Source: CBDCGS01 sp965216915
Lineage (GTDB): Bacteria > Pseudomonadota > Alphaproteobacteria > UBA828
Direction: 5' to 3'
NCBI GenBank assembly: GCA_965216915.1
Contig: CBDCGS010000011.1
Location: 806,001 to 870,000 of the forward strand
Length of the DNA stretch: 64,000 nucleotides
Below are positions 1 through 8,150 of the stretch, piece by piece. The translations under genes were made by a program, and so were the position numbers. The notes under the pieces are model-generated. The model made no database searches, was not told where the DNA came from, and saw nothing but the letters and a program-made list of their open reading frames with translations. Position 1 is the stretch's first letter. The number at the start of each line of letters is the position of its first letter.

Positions 1-261
1 GGGCTGTTCCCGCGCAAGGGCACGATCGCGGTCGGCTCCGATGCCGATATCGTGCTCTTCGACCCGAGCGAAACCTGGACCATCCGCGCGGCCGAGCATC
101 ACAGCCGGATCGATTACTCGCTCTTCGAGGGTCGCAACGTCACGGGGCGGGTCAAGAAAGTGTTTCTGCGCGGCCAGCTCATCGTCGACGGCGCCGCTTG
201 GCTCGGCCGCGAGGGGCAGGGCGAGTTCGTCAGGCGCGGCGAGGCCGGCAAGCTCCGCTAA
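1..261 (+). CDS. Dihydropyrimidinase / D-hydantoinase, C-terminal end (partial)
   Basis: The reading frame is open from the first base and stops at 259-261, so the start lies outside the window. The visible 86 residues begin GLFPRKGTIAVGSDADIVLF and continue through NVTGRVKKVFLRGQLIVDG. This is the closing beta-sandwich segment of cyclic amidohydrolases of the dihydropyrimidinase/hydantoinase group, enzymes that open dihydropyrimidine or hydantoin rings to N-carbamoyl amino acids. The metal ligands are upstream and cannot be checked. The next gene, on the opposite strand, is an isochorismatase-type amidohydrolase, which fits a ureide or amide degradation setting. Substrate cannot be assigned from this fragment. 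Confidence 0.85.
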   Translation, partial: GLFPRKGTIAVGSDADIVLFDPSETWTIRAAEHHSRIDYSLFEGRNVTGRVKKVFLRGQLIVDGAAWLGREGQGEFVRRGEAGKLR

Positions 262-274
262 GGTGTCCGGCGCG

Positions 275-820
275 TCAGGCGAGGTATTCGTCGGTCGTTT
301 TCGCGTCCGCATAGGCGAAGCCGAGGGCCGACATGAACGCGGCGTGCGCATACTTCGCCGGCACGGTGACACCGTCATGCTCTATATCGCGGGAGGCGCA
401 TGCGTCGTGGATGAGGGTGACGTTGTACCCATAGTCGGCCGCCGCCCGCGCCGCAGCATCGACGCACATGTGGCTCATGGCGCCGCAGATCACCACGTCC
501 TCGATACCGTCGGCGTCTAGAATTTCCTTGAGATTGGTGTCGCGGAAGCTGTTGACCTGGTGCTTCTGCACGACCGTTTCGCCGCCCGTCGGCGCGACAC
601 GCTCGTTGATTTGCGCACCCTCGGTGCCGGGCGCGAAGAAGGGCGCGTCGCTGCTGGGAAACTCGTGACGGACGTGGACCACCTTGTCGCCCTTCGCCCG
701 AGCATCCGCGAGCAGGCGTGCCGCGTTGTCGGCGGCGGCGGCGATGCCGTCGAGCGTCCACCGCCCGCCCGGAAAATAGTCGTTTTGGAGATCGATCAGA
801 ATCAGGGCTTTCTTGGACAT
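275..820 (-). CDS. Isochorismatase-family cysteine hydrolase (nicotinamidase-like)
   Basis: 181 residues, starting MSKKALILIDLQNDYFPGG. The family fold uses an Asp-Lys-Cys triad: Asp in IDLQNDY, Lys in VVQKHQVNSF and Cys in SHMCVDAAARAA are all visible. The frame is open further upstream, but that extension (to 1015) overlaps the next gene and is rich in Arg and Cys, so I start at the ATG at 818-820. It sits 25 bp downstream of the dehydrogenase gene on the same strand and ends 13 bp from the dihydropyrimidinase-like fragment in tail-to-tail orientation. Members hydrolyse nicotinamide, ureidoacrylate, isochorismate or other small amides. The exact substrate is not evident. Confidence 0.88.
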   Translation of the reverse strand: MSKKALILIDLQNDYFPGGRWTLDGIAAAADNAARLLADARAKGDKVVHVRHEFPSSDAPFFAPGTEGAQINERVAPTGGETVVQKHQVNSFRDTNLKEILDADGIEDVVICGAMSHMCVDAAARAAADYGYNVTLIHDACASRDIEHDGVTVPAKYAHAAFMSALGFAYADAKTTDEYLA

Positions 821-845
821 CGTGACGATTCCTCGTCTCTCGCCG

Positions 846-1874
846 CTACGGCACCAGCACCATCTTGCCGAACACGTCGCGGCTCGCGGTTTTGGCGGCG
901 GCTCTTTGAATCTCGGCGAGCGGAAAAACCTCGTCAATAACAGGGCTGAGGGCTCCACCGGCAACCAGCTTGAACACCTGAGCAAGCTCGCGTCGCCCGC
1001 AAAAATGGCTGCCATGGAGCATCATGTGCTTGCGAAACAGCTCGATGATGTTGATCGGCACCTCCTCGCCCGCGTGCGCACCGCAGGTGATGAGGCGTCC
1101 ATTGAAGCAGACCGCGTCGATGCTTTGGCGCAGCACGTCGCCGCCGACGCTTTCGATCACCAAATCGACGCCGCGGTCCCCCGTCATGCGGAGCGCCTCG
1201 TCGCGGATGCTTTGGGTGGTGTAGTTGATCGTCTCATCGGCGCCGAGAGAGCGCGCGCGCTCGAGCTTGGCGTCGCTGCCCGCGCTCGCGATCACCCGGG
1301 CGCCGTGGAGCTTGGCAACTTGGATCGCGGAGCTGCCGACCACGCTGCCCGCGGCATTCACGAGAACGGTCTGACCAGCGCGGACTCCGCCGAGGCTGAC
1401 GGTCATGTGCCAGGCGGTGCCGAAGCCCACCATCGATGCCGCGGCCTTCTCGAACGAAAGGTCGTCGGGCAGCGCGATAATCGAATCGGCCCGGGAGACC
1501 GTGTATTCCGCGTGTGTGCCCCACTGGCCCGCGCCGATGCGGCCGTGCGTGAAATCGACGCCATCGAGGCCACTCAGCCAAGGCTCGCTCTGAGGATCAC
1601 CTTGCGCGAAATTGATGGCCACGCGATCGCCCTCGCGCAGCCTCTCGACGCCGGCCCCCAGTGCGGCGATCTCGCCCACGCCCTCGGAGCCCGGCACATG
1701 GGGAAGCGTCACCGGAATTCCCGAGACGCCTTCGCGCACGTCGTGGTCGAGGTGGTTGACCCCGCTTGCCCCGATACGCACGAGCACCTGGCCCGGCCCG
1801 GGTGAGGGCGTCTCCACCTCCTCATACAGGAGCTTCTCGACACCGCCATGCTCGCGGATCACGACCGCTTTCAT
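846..1874 (-). CDS. Zinc-independent MDR-family alcohol dehydrogenase / quinone oxidoreductase
   Basis: 342 residues starting MKAVVIREHGGVEKLLYEEV, a typical medium-chain dehydrogenase/reductase. The N-terminal GroES-like part includes HDVREGVSGIPVTLPHVPGSEGVGEI. The NAD(P)-binding part has VLVNAAGSVVGSSAIQVAKLHGARVIA, followed by YTTQSIRDEALRMTGDRGVDLVIESVGG. The Cys and His ligands of structural and catalytic zinc are mostly missing, which points to the quinone-oxidoreductase branch. The start ATG at 1872-1874 has GGGAG upstream. It lies between two isochorismatase-type genes on the same strand with gaps of about 25 bp, so the three are probably one transcript. The substrate is unknown. Confidence 0.88.
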   Translation of the reverse strand: MKAVVIREHGGVEKLLYEEVETPSPGPGQVLVRIGASGVNHLDHDVREGVSGIPVTLPHVPGSEGVGEIAALGAGVERLREGDRVAINFAQGDPQSEPWLSGLDGVDFTHGRIGAGQWGTHAEYTVSRADSIIALPDDLSFEKAAASMVGFGTAWHMTVSLGGVRAGQTVLVNAAGSVVGSSAIQVAKLHGARVIASAGSDAKLERARSLGADETINYTTQSIRDEALRMTGDRGVDLVIESVGGDVLRQSIDAVCFNGRLITCGAHAGEEVPINIIELFRKHMMLHGSHFCGRRELAQVFKLVAGGALSPVIDEVFPLAEIQRAAAKTASRDVFGKMVLVP

Positions 1875-1898
1875 CGCATCGTCTCCCGCCGGCCGTGA

Positions 1899-2540
1899 CT
1901 ATTCCGCAGCCTCGGAAACGCCGCCGGAGAGCGCCGCCATGGCCTCCGCAGCGGTCACCAGGTCTGCATATTTTTGACCGAGGTCGAAGAGATTGGCGTC
2001 ATGCGGGCCCATCGCCCGATCGCCGACGCAATCAGTGATCACCATCGGGCGGAACCCGTGGCAGAGGGCATCAAGCACACTGGCGCGCACGCAGCCGCTC
2101 GTCGTGCACCCGGTAACCATCACTGTGTCGATGCGATGCTTCGCGAGGGCGGGCGCAAGGTCGGTGCCGAAGAACGCCGAGGGCACGCGCTTGCGCACCA
2201 CGATCTCGCCCGCCCGCGGGGTGAGGGCATCGACGATCTGGCTTTCAGGCGCGGTTTCGGTGAGGGTGGTGAGCGAGGGCACCTTGACGCACATCACATT
2301 GGCGTCCGAGCCGTCGTCAGCGAACACGACCCGCGTGTGGGCGACGAGCATGTTCTGCTCGCGGCAGAAGGCGAGGAGCTTGGCGGTTTGATCGATCGCC
2401 TCTTGAATGTTGCCTCCGCCGAATTTCGTGGGGTCGGTGAAGCCATTGACGAAATCGACGATCAGAAGCGCGGCTTTCTCGCCAAAACCGATGCGATTGC
2501 CGAAATTCTGGGTCTTATAGATATCGAGATCCGATGACAC
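1899..2540 (-). CDS. Isochorismatase-family hydrolase, N-carbamoylsarcosine amidase / maleamate amidase type
   Basis: About 213 residues. The core reads KAALLIVDFVNGFTD (Asp), then VVRKRVPSAFFGTDL (Lys) and MVTGCTTSGCVRASVLDA (nucleophile Cys). The TTSGCVRAS signature is shared by N-carbamoylsarcosine amidohydrolase and maleamate amidohydrolase (NicF). I choose the GTG at 2538-2540 because a strong AGGAGG lies 7 bases upstream of it. An open extension to 2597 would run through a candidate promoter. It is first in a run of three minus-strand genes with the dehydrogenase and the nicotinamidase-like protein. Two other family members lie in the window, and this one is most like the one at 28,518-29,153. 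Confidence 0.85.
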   Translation of the reverse strand: MSSDLDIYKTQNFGNRIGFGEKAALLIVDFVNGFTDPTKFGGGNIQEAIDQTAKLLAFCREQNMLVAHTRVVFADDGSDANVMCVKVPSLTTLTETAPESQIVDALTPRAGEIVVRKRVPSAFFGTDLAPALAKHRIDTVMVTGCTTSGCVRASVLDALCHGFRPMVITDCVGDRAMGPHDANLFDLGQKYADLVTAAEAMAALSGGVSEAAE

Positions 2541-2581
2541 GGGGTGCCTCCTATCGCGTGCGCCGCTGGCGGTTGCGAAAG

Positions 2582-2610
2582 ACTGTACAGGGAGCACGGG
2601 CCGGTTCCAA
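2582..2610 (-). promoter_or_regulatory. Candidate promoter with CTGTACAG palindrome over the -10
   Basis: On the minus strand TTGGAA (2610-2605) is followed after 17 bases by TACAGT (2587-2582), a reasonable -35/-10 pair. The 8-base palindrome CTGTACAG (2583-2590) overlaps the -10. The predicted start would fall about 35 bases upstream of the GTG at 2540. The arrangement resembles that at 23,887-23,915, where CTGTATACAG overlaps a -10. Judged by eye only. Confidence 0.4.
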
Positions 2611-2624
2611 CGGCTCAGCCGCCC

Positions 2625-3017
2625 TCAGCCAAGAGCATCCGCCGTCCCGAGGAACAGCGCCAGTGTCTTGAATTTGCCGTTGGCGAACACGATCATCGCG
2701 CAGCCCTCGGTCGCGATTTCCCGGCCGTTCGTGTCGACGAGGCGGAGCATGAAGCGCGACGCGATGCGCTGACGCTCGACGTCGATCACGTGGTCGAGGT
2801 CGCTATGGCTGATCGATTGGTGCCTGGTGAGCAGACTGAGCACGAATTCCTTGATCCCCCGATCCCGGCCGGTGTGAACCGCGCGCGGGGGTTGAACGGT
2901 CAACACCGCGTCGGTGGCGAAGCAGTCGAGCACGGTTTCGGGCCGGCGATGGTCGAGATTGCTGAAATAGCTGTGCTCGACCATGTTCATGATTTGCCCT
3001 GCCCGTAAGGTCACCAT
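2625..3017 (-). CDS. SnoaL/NTF2-like protein
   Basis: 130 residues from the ATG at 3015-3017, which has GGAGAG a few bases upstream. An open extension to 3074 is Arg/Ala-rich and has no better ribosome binding site. The pattern MNMVEHSYFSNLDHRRPETVL, then DAVLTVQP, then GRDRGIKEFVLSLL and the C-terminal REIATEGCAMIVFANGKF is that of small cone-shaped NTF2-like proteins (SnoaL, ketosteroid-isomerase-like). Such proteins are isomerases, cyclases or ligand binders, and no catalytic pair can be assigned here. It precedes the isochorismatase-type gene on the same strand by about 85 bp. Confidence 0.75.
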   Translation of the reverse strand: MVTLRAGQIMNMVEHSYFSNLDHRRPETVLDCFATDAVLTVQPPRAVHTGRDRGIKEFVLSLLTRHQSISHSDLDHVIDVERQRIASRFMLRLVDTNGREIATEGCAMIVFANGKFKTLALFLGTADALG

Positions 3018-3180
3018 CGGCCTCTCTCCTGCTCGTCCCCGGGCCTTGTCGGCGATACACGCCGCCCGCGCCACGTCTCCATCGACATGCTAATTGCGCT
3101 TGGGCAACGGCGTGCCACCGACTAAGATGCGCCGCGCCGCGGATCAGCTTGCGCGGCACGACGCCGAGGGAGCACGGGTG

Positions 3181-3417
3181 ATGCAGGGTCTGAAGCAGCT
3201 TTGGCATTCGGGCGAGGGGCCAGCACTGGTCCTGTCGACGATATTCTGCGTCATCACCGGCATCTTCATGGCGCGCATCCTGCCGGTCGAAAGCGCCATG
3301 GGCGCAATCGGCGTGTTCTTCATCTACATTACCGTCTTCGTGCTTGTCAGCGGCATGTTCTTCAAGCCGTTGGTCAAGTTGTACAGGCGAATGCGGCGGC
3401 GGGCATCGTCTGGCTAG
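3181..3417 (+). CDS. Small two-helix membrane protein, hypothetical
   Basis: 78 residues from the ATG at 3181, which follows GAGGGAGCACGGGTG; a GTG directly before it is an alternative. Two hydrophobic stretches are visible, ALVLSTIFCVITGIFMARIL and AIGVFFIYITVFVLVSGMFF, separated by about ten residues. The C-terminus is short and strongly basic (KLYRRMRRRAS), which suggests a cytoplasmic tail. It stops 3 bp before the start of the first EamA transporter, so the two are probably co-transcribed and could work together. I do not recognise a named family. Confidence 0.65.
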   Translation: MQGLKQLWHSGEGPALVLSTIFCVITGIFMARILPVESAMGAIGVFFIYITVFVLVSGMFFKPLVKLYRRMRRRASSG

Positions 3418-3420
3418 CGG

Positions 3421-4407
3421 GTGGCCGACCCGGTCACGGTGGATCCGGCCCGGGGGCGGGCCACGCCGCAGACTGCACAGCGCGCCAGATTGATCGGACG
3501 CCTAGGCGCTGAATTTCGCGCAGGCGACTTGACGTTCGCGCTGCTCCTCCTCACCGGGATTTGTTACGGGCTCAACTATTCGCTCGCGCGGGTCGCGGTC
3601 ACCGGCGGAGTGCCGTTCGCGGCCTATGTGTTTTGGATGGGCATTGGGGCCGCCGTCGTGATGCTGCTGCTGGCGCTCCCCACCCGCCGATTGCCCCCGG
3701 CCTCGCCACGGTATCTCTTTGTCTACGCCGTCACCGGGATCTCGGGCTATGGCGTGCCTTTCCTCGTGGTCGCCCTCGTTAGTGCCAAGGGGGTGCCCGC
3801 GGGCATCCTCAGCATCCTGGTCGCGCTTTCGCCGATCCTGACCTATGGGGCGGCACTCATCTTTCGCCTCGAACGGTTCTGGTGGGTGCGTTTCATGGGA
3901 TTGTTTGTCGGCACAGCCGGTGTCGTCGTCCTCGTCGTGCCCGAAACGAGCCTCCCCTCACCCGATCTGGTGCCCTGGATCCTGGTCGCGCTGTTGATGC
4001 CGCTCGGCTACACCACGACCGGTATTTCGACCGCGCTGATGCGCCCGCCCCAAACCGATTCGCGCCATTTCGGTGCAGGCTACTTCTTTTTCGGCGCGCT
4101 GCCGCTCGGGATCGCGATGATCGTCAGCGGCGAGTATTGGTGGTTCACCGGCGGAATGGACGGCCCGGATTGGGCTCTCATCCTGGCGATCTTCTCCCAG
4201 GGGCTCGGGATCTACCTCTTCGTCGAGCTGATTAGGCTCAGAGGCCCCGTCTTCTTCTCGAGTGTGAATTTCATCGTGCCGCCGGCGGGCATCGTGTGGG
4301 GGATCCTGTTTTTTGGCGAGGACCATAGCCTTTGGGTGTGGCTGGCGCTGGTGTTTCTCATGGCCGGCGTGCTGTTTGTGATTCAACGACGCAAATCCGA
4401 CGCCTGA
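3421..4407 (+). CDS. EamA/DMT-superfamily transporter
   Basis: 328 residues with about ten hydrophobic segments in two EamA repeats, from FALLLLTGICYGLNYSLARV to the C-terminal WVWLALVFLMAGVLFVI. The first repeat ends with LIFRLERFWWVRFMGLFVG and the second with ILFFGEDHSLWVW, the usual repeat borders. It starts at a GTG right after the stop of the small membrane protein gene, with a weak ribosome binding site, so translational coupling is likely. Drug/metabolite transporters of this type export amino acids, nucleosides or toxic metabolites. A second EamA gene follows 26 bp downstream, so they may form a heteromeric pair. Confidence 0.88.
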   Translation: MADPVTVDPARGRATPQTAQRARLIGRLGAEFRAGDLTFALLLLTGICYGLNYSLARVAVTGGVPFAAYVFWMGIGAAVVMLLLALPTRRLPPASPRYLFVYAVTGISGYGVPFLVVALVSAKGVPAGILSILVALSPILTYGAALIFRLERFWWVRFMGLFVGTAGVVVLVVPETSLPSPDLVPWILVALLMPLGYTTTGISTALMRPPQTDSRHFGAGYFFFGALPLGIAMIVSGEYWWFTGGMDGPDWALILAIFSQGLGIYLFVELIRLRGPVFFSSVNFIVPPAGIVWGILFFGEDHSLWVWLALVFLMAGVLFVIQRRKSDA

Positions 4408-4433
4408 TCCGCCGCTCGCGTTCAGGACCACCG

Positions 4434-5312
4434 ATGTCGTTCCCACATATCGCGCTTGCCGTCGGGGTGACCGCGCTTTGGGGCTTCACCTTCGTGGTGA
4501 TGCGCGACTTGTTGGACGTGCTGCCGCCCTTGACGATCGCTGCGCTGCGCGTCGCGGCCGCCGCGCTCCCGGTGGTCGTGCTCTGGCGACCACCTGCGAT
4601 CCCCTGGTACTGGACGGTCGGCCTCGGTCTCACGCAGGGCATCATCCAGATGTCGCTCCTGCTTTTCGGCATGGCCTTTGGGATGCCGGCCGGATTGAGC
4701 TCGCTCGTTCTGCAATCCCAACTGCTTTTCACCACGCTCTTCGCGTTTCTCCTGCTCGGTGAGCGGCCGGGTCGCGCGCAATATGCCGGCATGGCCCTCG
4801 CCGTGATCGGCATGGCGTTGATCGGCCACTCGCTCCCCCTTGGGGCAACCTTGGTCGGCCTCGGCTTCACGATCGCCGCCGCCATCAGCTGGGCCTGCTC
4901 GAACATGATCATCAAGTTCGCCCAGACCGATGACCTGCTGCGGCTCGTCGCGTGGGCGCACGCCATCGGCATCGTGCCCCTGTGCCTCCTGGCTTTTGCG
5001 CTCGAAGGGGGCTCGTCGGGACTCGGCCGCGCCCTCGCCTTGGACTGGCTCTCCGTGCTCGAATTGATTTTCTTGGGTCTCGTGTCGACGGGTTTCGGCT
5101 TCATGCTGTGGTGCTATCTCTTGCGGCGCTACGCGGCGTATCTGGTGACACCGTTCTCCCTGGTGATCCCCATATCGGGCCTAAACTCGACGGCCCTCGT
5201 TCTTGGGGAAACTTTGGGCCCCGAGCGCATCGTCGGCGCGGCGGTCGTGCTCATCGGTCTCGCGATCGGCACCCTTAGACTCAAGGCGTTTCGCGCGCCC
5301 AAGGGAGATTGA
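4434..5312 (+). CDS. EamA/DMT-superfamily transporter (second copy)
   Basis: 292 residues starting MSFPHIALAVGVTALWGFTF, with about ten membrane segments. The EamA hallmarks are LWGFTFVVMRDLLDVLPPLTI in the first repeat and AAYLVTPFSLVIPISGLNS near the end of the second, resembling the YdcZ/PecM-like metabolite exporters of this superfamily. The frame is open upstream across the end of the previous gene, but the ATG at 4434 begins the first membrane helix directly. It shares no close similarity by eye with the neighbouring EamA protein beyond the fold. Substrate unknown. Its tandem location suggests export of an intermediate of the surrounding catabolic pathways. Confidence 0.88.
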   Translation: MSFPHIALAVGVTALWGFTFVVMRDLLDVLPPLTIAALRVAAAALPVVVLWRPPAIPWYWTVGLGLTQGIIQMSLLLFGMAFGMPAGLSSLVLQSQLLFTTLFAFLLLGERPGRAQYAGMALAVIGMALIGHSLPLGATLVGLGFTIAAAISWACSNMIIKFAQTDDLLRLVAWAHAIGIVPLCLLAFALEGGSSGLGRALALDWLSVLELIFLGLVSTGFGFMLWCYLLRRYAAYLVTPFSLVIPISGLNSTALVLGETLGPERIVGAAVVLIGLAIGTLRLKAFRAPKGD

Positions 5313-5384
5313 CCGTGGCGAGAGAGGCTCCTATGCAATGCCTCGCGCCATCTCGGCACCGCCGGCTCAACACAGGAGAGAAAC

Positions 5385-5903
5385 ATGTCCGTCGAACGCA
5401 AGGTCGTGGGCGAGCAACGCTATCGCGAGGCCTATGGCCGTTACTACGAGGATTTCGCCGTCGGCGACGTCTATGAGCACCGCCCCGGACGAACGATCAC
5501 CGAACACGACAACATCTCGTTCACCCTGCTCACCATGAACAAACACCCGATCCACTTCGATCGTGCCTACGCCAAGCACAGCGAATTCGGCGAGCCGCTG
5601 GTCAACAGCGCCCTGACGCTCGCGATCGTCGCCGGCATGTCGGTGAGCGATATCAGCCAGAAGGCGGTGGCCAATCTCGGCTGGAACGACATACGCCTGA
5701 CCGCGCCGGTGTTCGCCGGCGACACGATCTACGCGGAGTCCGAAGTGCTCGAGATGCGTGAATCCCGTTCGCGTCCGACCCAGGGCATCGTTACCGTGAA
5801 AACGACGGGCAAGAAGGCCGATGGCACCGTCTTCATGACCTATGAGCGCACCGTGCTCGTTCCTAAACGAGGCCACGCCGTTGATGACCGCGCCGAATAT
5901 TGA
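5385..5903 (+). CDS. MaoC-family hydratase
   Basis: 172 residues, preceded by the ribosome binding site AGGAGAGA. It has a single hot-dog domain. The hydratase motif reads MNKHPIHFDRAYA (residues 51-63): His57 is present, but Asn52 sits where many R-specific enoyl-CoA hydratases carry Asp. The later segment VNSALTLAIVAGMSVSDIS and the C-terminal strand FMTYERTVLVPKRG fit the family. MaoC enzymes hydrate enoyl-, mesaconyl- or itaconyl-CoA thioesters, in line with the CoA-transferase and acyl-CoA dehydrogenase genes nearby. The Asn variant occurs, as far as I know, in a subset of MaoC proteins and may mark a different acyl specificity. Orientation is the same as that of the EamA genes. Confidence 0.85.
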   Translation: MSVERKVVGEQRYREAYGRYYEDFAVGDVYEHRPGRTITEHDNISFTLLTMNKHPIHFDRAYAKHSEFGEPLVNSALTLAIVAGMSVSDISQKAVANLGWNDIRLTAPVFAGDTIYAESEVLEMRESRSRPTQGIVTVKTTGKKADGTVFMTYERTVLVPKRGHAVDDRAEY

Positions 5904-5981
5904 CGCACACGCCGCATCCACTGGCTCGACCTGCCGCTGTCAGGTACGCTGTTGGAAATCCCGAGCTCAGGAGTCGACGAC

Positions 5982-6656
5982 ATGGTGATGTCCCTTGAGA
6001 TGCGCCTTGCCCGCGTTCGCCGGACCGCCACGCGCGGATTTGTTGCCCTAGTGAGCGCCGCCGCCCTATGCGCGCTGGCCTCGACGCTTCAAACGGGTGC
6101 CGCGCGCGCTGCGTCAAAAGACGGCCAGTTCGCGGTCAAGGGACCGGGTCTCGCCACGTGCGAGCGCTACACCCAGGCCCGCGCCGCCCACTATGCGGGC
6201 GGTGCCGAAAACCCGTCGACGTCGTACATCTCGGCGCTCGGTTGGATCTCCGGCTACATCTCCGCGTACAACCAGCTCACCGAAGACACGCTCGACGTGA
6301 CCCCGTGGCAGAGTCTCGATCTGCTCGCCCTCCTCATCGACAACTACTGCAAGCAGAACCCGACGCTCCCCGTGGTGCGCGCGATGGATGCCGGCATCAA
6401 CGCATTGAAGCCGGGCCGCCTGCGCAGCTCATCGGAGAACGTCACGATCGAGTCCGGCGGCAACCGCATTGTCGTGTACCGCGAGATTCTGCGTCGCGCC
6501 CAGCAGATCCTGCTCGAGCTCGGGCACTATGATGGCGAGCTGGACGGCTTGTGGGGCTCGGCCACCCAGGCCGCGTTCGAAGCGTATCAAACCGAACAAG
6601 GCATTCAGGTGAGCGGGGTGCCGGACCAGAACACGTTGCTCCGGCTGTTCCGGTAG
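5982..6656 (+). CDS. Exported protein with C-terminal peptidoglycan-binding domain
   Basis: 224 residues from the ATG at 5982, which has AGGAG about ten bases upstream. Residues 1 to about 43 are a signal peptide, with a basic start, FVALVSAAALCALAS and a likely cut after ARA. The middle part has two cysteines and the pattern YISALGWISGYISAYN followed by DNYCKQNPTLPVVRAM, which recalls Rap1a/Tai-type periplasmic immunity proteins, though I am not certain. The last 60 residues, with AQQILLELGHYDGELDGLWG and TQAAFEAYQTEQGI, are a classic PG_binding_1 repeat. It is probably periplasmic and bound to the cell wall. It shows no evident link to the catabolic neighbours. Confidence 0.75.
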   Translation: MVMSLEMRLARVRRTATRGFVALVSAAALCALASTLQTGAARAASKDGQFAVKGPGLATCERYTQARAAHYAGGAENPSTSYISALGWISGYISAYNQLTEDTLDVTPWQSLDLLALLIDNYCKQNPTLPVVRAMDAGINALKPGRLRSSSENVTIESGGNRIVVYREILRRAQQILLELGHYDGELDGLWGSATQAAFEAYQTEQGIQVSGVPDQNTLLRLFR

Positions 6657-6694
6657 CCGAAGCAAGGACAGCACGAACGGGTGAGGAGAGGACG

Positions 6695-8119
6695 ATGGCC
6701 GTCGCCGAGCAACTCGCACCGCAGACCATTGGCGTCGCCCAAGAACCGATCGCATGCAGCTTAGCCACGTTCGCGCGCGGGCTGCGGCTCGAGGACGTGC
6801 CGGAGCCGGTGATCGAGCGGGCCAAGCTCCACATTCTCGATGCTCTCGGGATCGGCCTGGCGGCGAGCCGCTACGACTTCAGCCACAAGACACTGACAGC
6901 GATCCACGGCCTCGCGGGCGATGGGTCCTATCCGGTCATTGGGATGCCGGCGAGCTTGCCCATGCGCGACGCGGCGCAGATGAACGGCTTCCTGATCCAC
7001 GGCCTGGATTTTGACGACACGCATGTCGGGGGCGTGATCCATGCGACCGCCAGCGCGGTGCCGACCCTGTTGGCGGCAGGCCAGCGGCACGATGCCGATG
7101 GCCGCGAAGCGCTCGCCGCCTATCTTGCCGCCATCGAGGCGAGCGCGCGTATCGGCGCGGCCGCGAGCGGCGGATTCCACAAGCTCGGGTTCCACCCCAC
7201 CGGCATGGTCGGCGTGTTCGGCGCGACCCTCGCCGCCGGCCGGTTGGCCGGCCTGACGGCCGAGCAGCTCGCGCACGCGCAGGGCATCGCGCTCAGCAAG
7301 GCGTCAGGAAGCCTGCAGTTCCTCGATGATGGCGCGTGGACCAAGCGCATGCATCCGGGGTGGGCAAGTGTCGCCGGCATCACCGCGGCGGCCCTCGCAC
7401 AGCAGGGGTTCAAGGGACCGGCGGAGCCCTACGAGGGCCGTTTCGGCCTCTACGCGCTCTACGCCGCGCACGACGCCGAGATCGATTGGGACGGATGCAC
7501 GCGCGGGCTTGGCGAGACTTGGGAAATGTTGAGCGTCGGGATCAAGCCCTATCCGGCCTGCCACCTGGTTCACGCCTTCGGCGATGCGACACGTGTCTTG
7601 ATCGACGAGCACGGCCTCGCGCCCGGCGACATCGAATCGGTGAAGGCGCTGATCGGGGAAGGCTGCGTGAGCGTGGTTTGCGAACCGCTGGAGGCGAAAC
7701 GCCGCCCGGCCAATGCCTACGAGGCCCAGTTCAGCGTTCCCTACATGATCGCGTGCGCCATCGCGAAGCAGCGCTTTACCCTGAACGAGCTTGAGCCGGA
7801 CGCCTACACGGACCCGGACCTCCTCGCGCTCTGCGATCGCGTGTCCTACGACGTCGACCCGAACTCCGCCTTTCCACGTTACTACTCGGGCGAGGTGATC
7901 ATCACCACGACCGATGGCCGCACCTTGCGCCATCGAGAAGACGTGAACCGGGGCGCCGACACCCGTCCGCTCAGCGCCGAGGAGATCATCCGCAAGTTTC
8001 GCGACAACGCGGCGACGGCCGTGTCTGACGGCAAGGCCGAGCGTGCGTTGGATGCGATCATGTCACTCGATGGGGGAACGCGACCGACCGAGATCGCAGC
8101 GTTGCTGACACTCCGCTAG
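6695..8119 (+). CDS. MmgE/PrpD-family protein
   Basis: 474 residues starting MAVAEQLAPQTIG after the ribosome binding site GAGGAGAGGACG. The family pattern is clear: ERAKLHILDALGIGLAASRY, then MNGFLIHGLDFDDTHVGGVI, GFHPTGMVGVFGATLAAGRL and LSVGIKPYPACHLVHAFGDA. MmgE/PrpD proteins include 2-methylcitrate dehydratase, cis-aconitate decarboxylase and iminodisuccinate epimerase. Without a citrate-synthase-type partner the methylcitrate role is not supported. A second member lies at 23,989-25,404 with the same landmarks, so two related reactions may be present. It converges with the CaiB gene downstream. Confidence 0.88.
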   Translation: MAVAEQLAPQTIGVAQEPIACSLATFARGLRLEDVPEPVIERAKLHILDALGIGLAASRYDFSHKTLTAIHGLAGDGSYPVIGMPASLPMRDAAQMNGFLIHGLDFDDTHVGGVIHATASAVPTLLAAGQRHDADGREALAAYLAAIEASARIGAAASGGFHKLGFHPTGMVGVFGATLAAGRLAGLTAEQLAHAQGIALSKASGSLQFLDDGAWTKRMHPGWASVAGITAAALAQQGFKGPAEPYEGRFGLYALYAAHDAEIDWDGCTRGLGETWEMLSVGIKPYPACHLVHAFGDATRVLIDEHGLAPGDIESVKALIGEGCVSVVCEPLEAKRRPANAYEAQFSVPYMIACAIAKQRFTLNELEPDAYTDPDLLALCDRVSYDVDPNSAFPRYYSGEVIITTTDGRTLRHREDVNRGADTRPLSAEEIIRKFRDNAATAVSDGKAERALDAIMSLDGGTRPTEIAALLTLR

Positions 8120-8150
8120 GACGCGCTACACGCCGCGCGTCGCCACGCGG

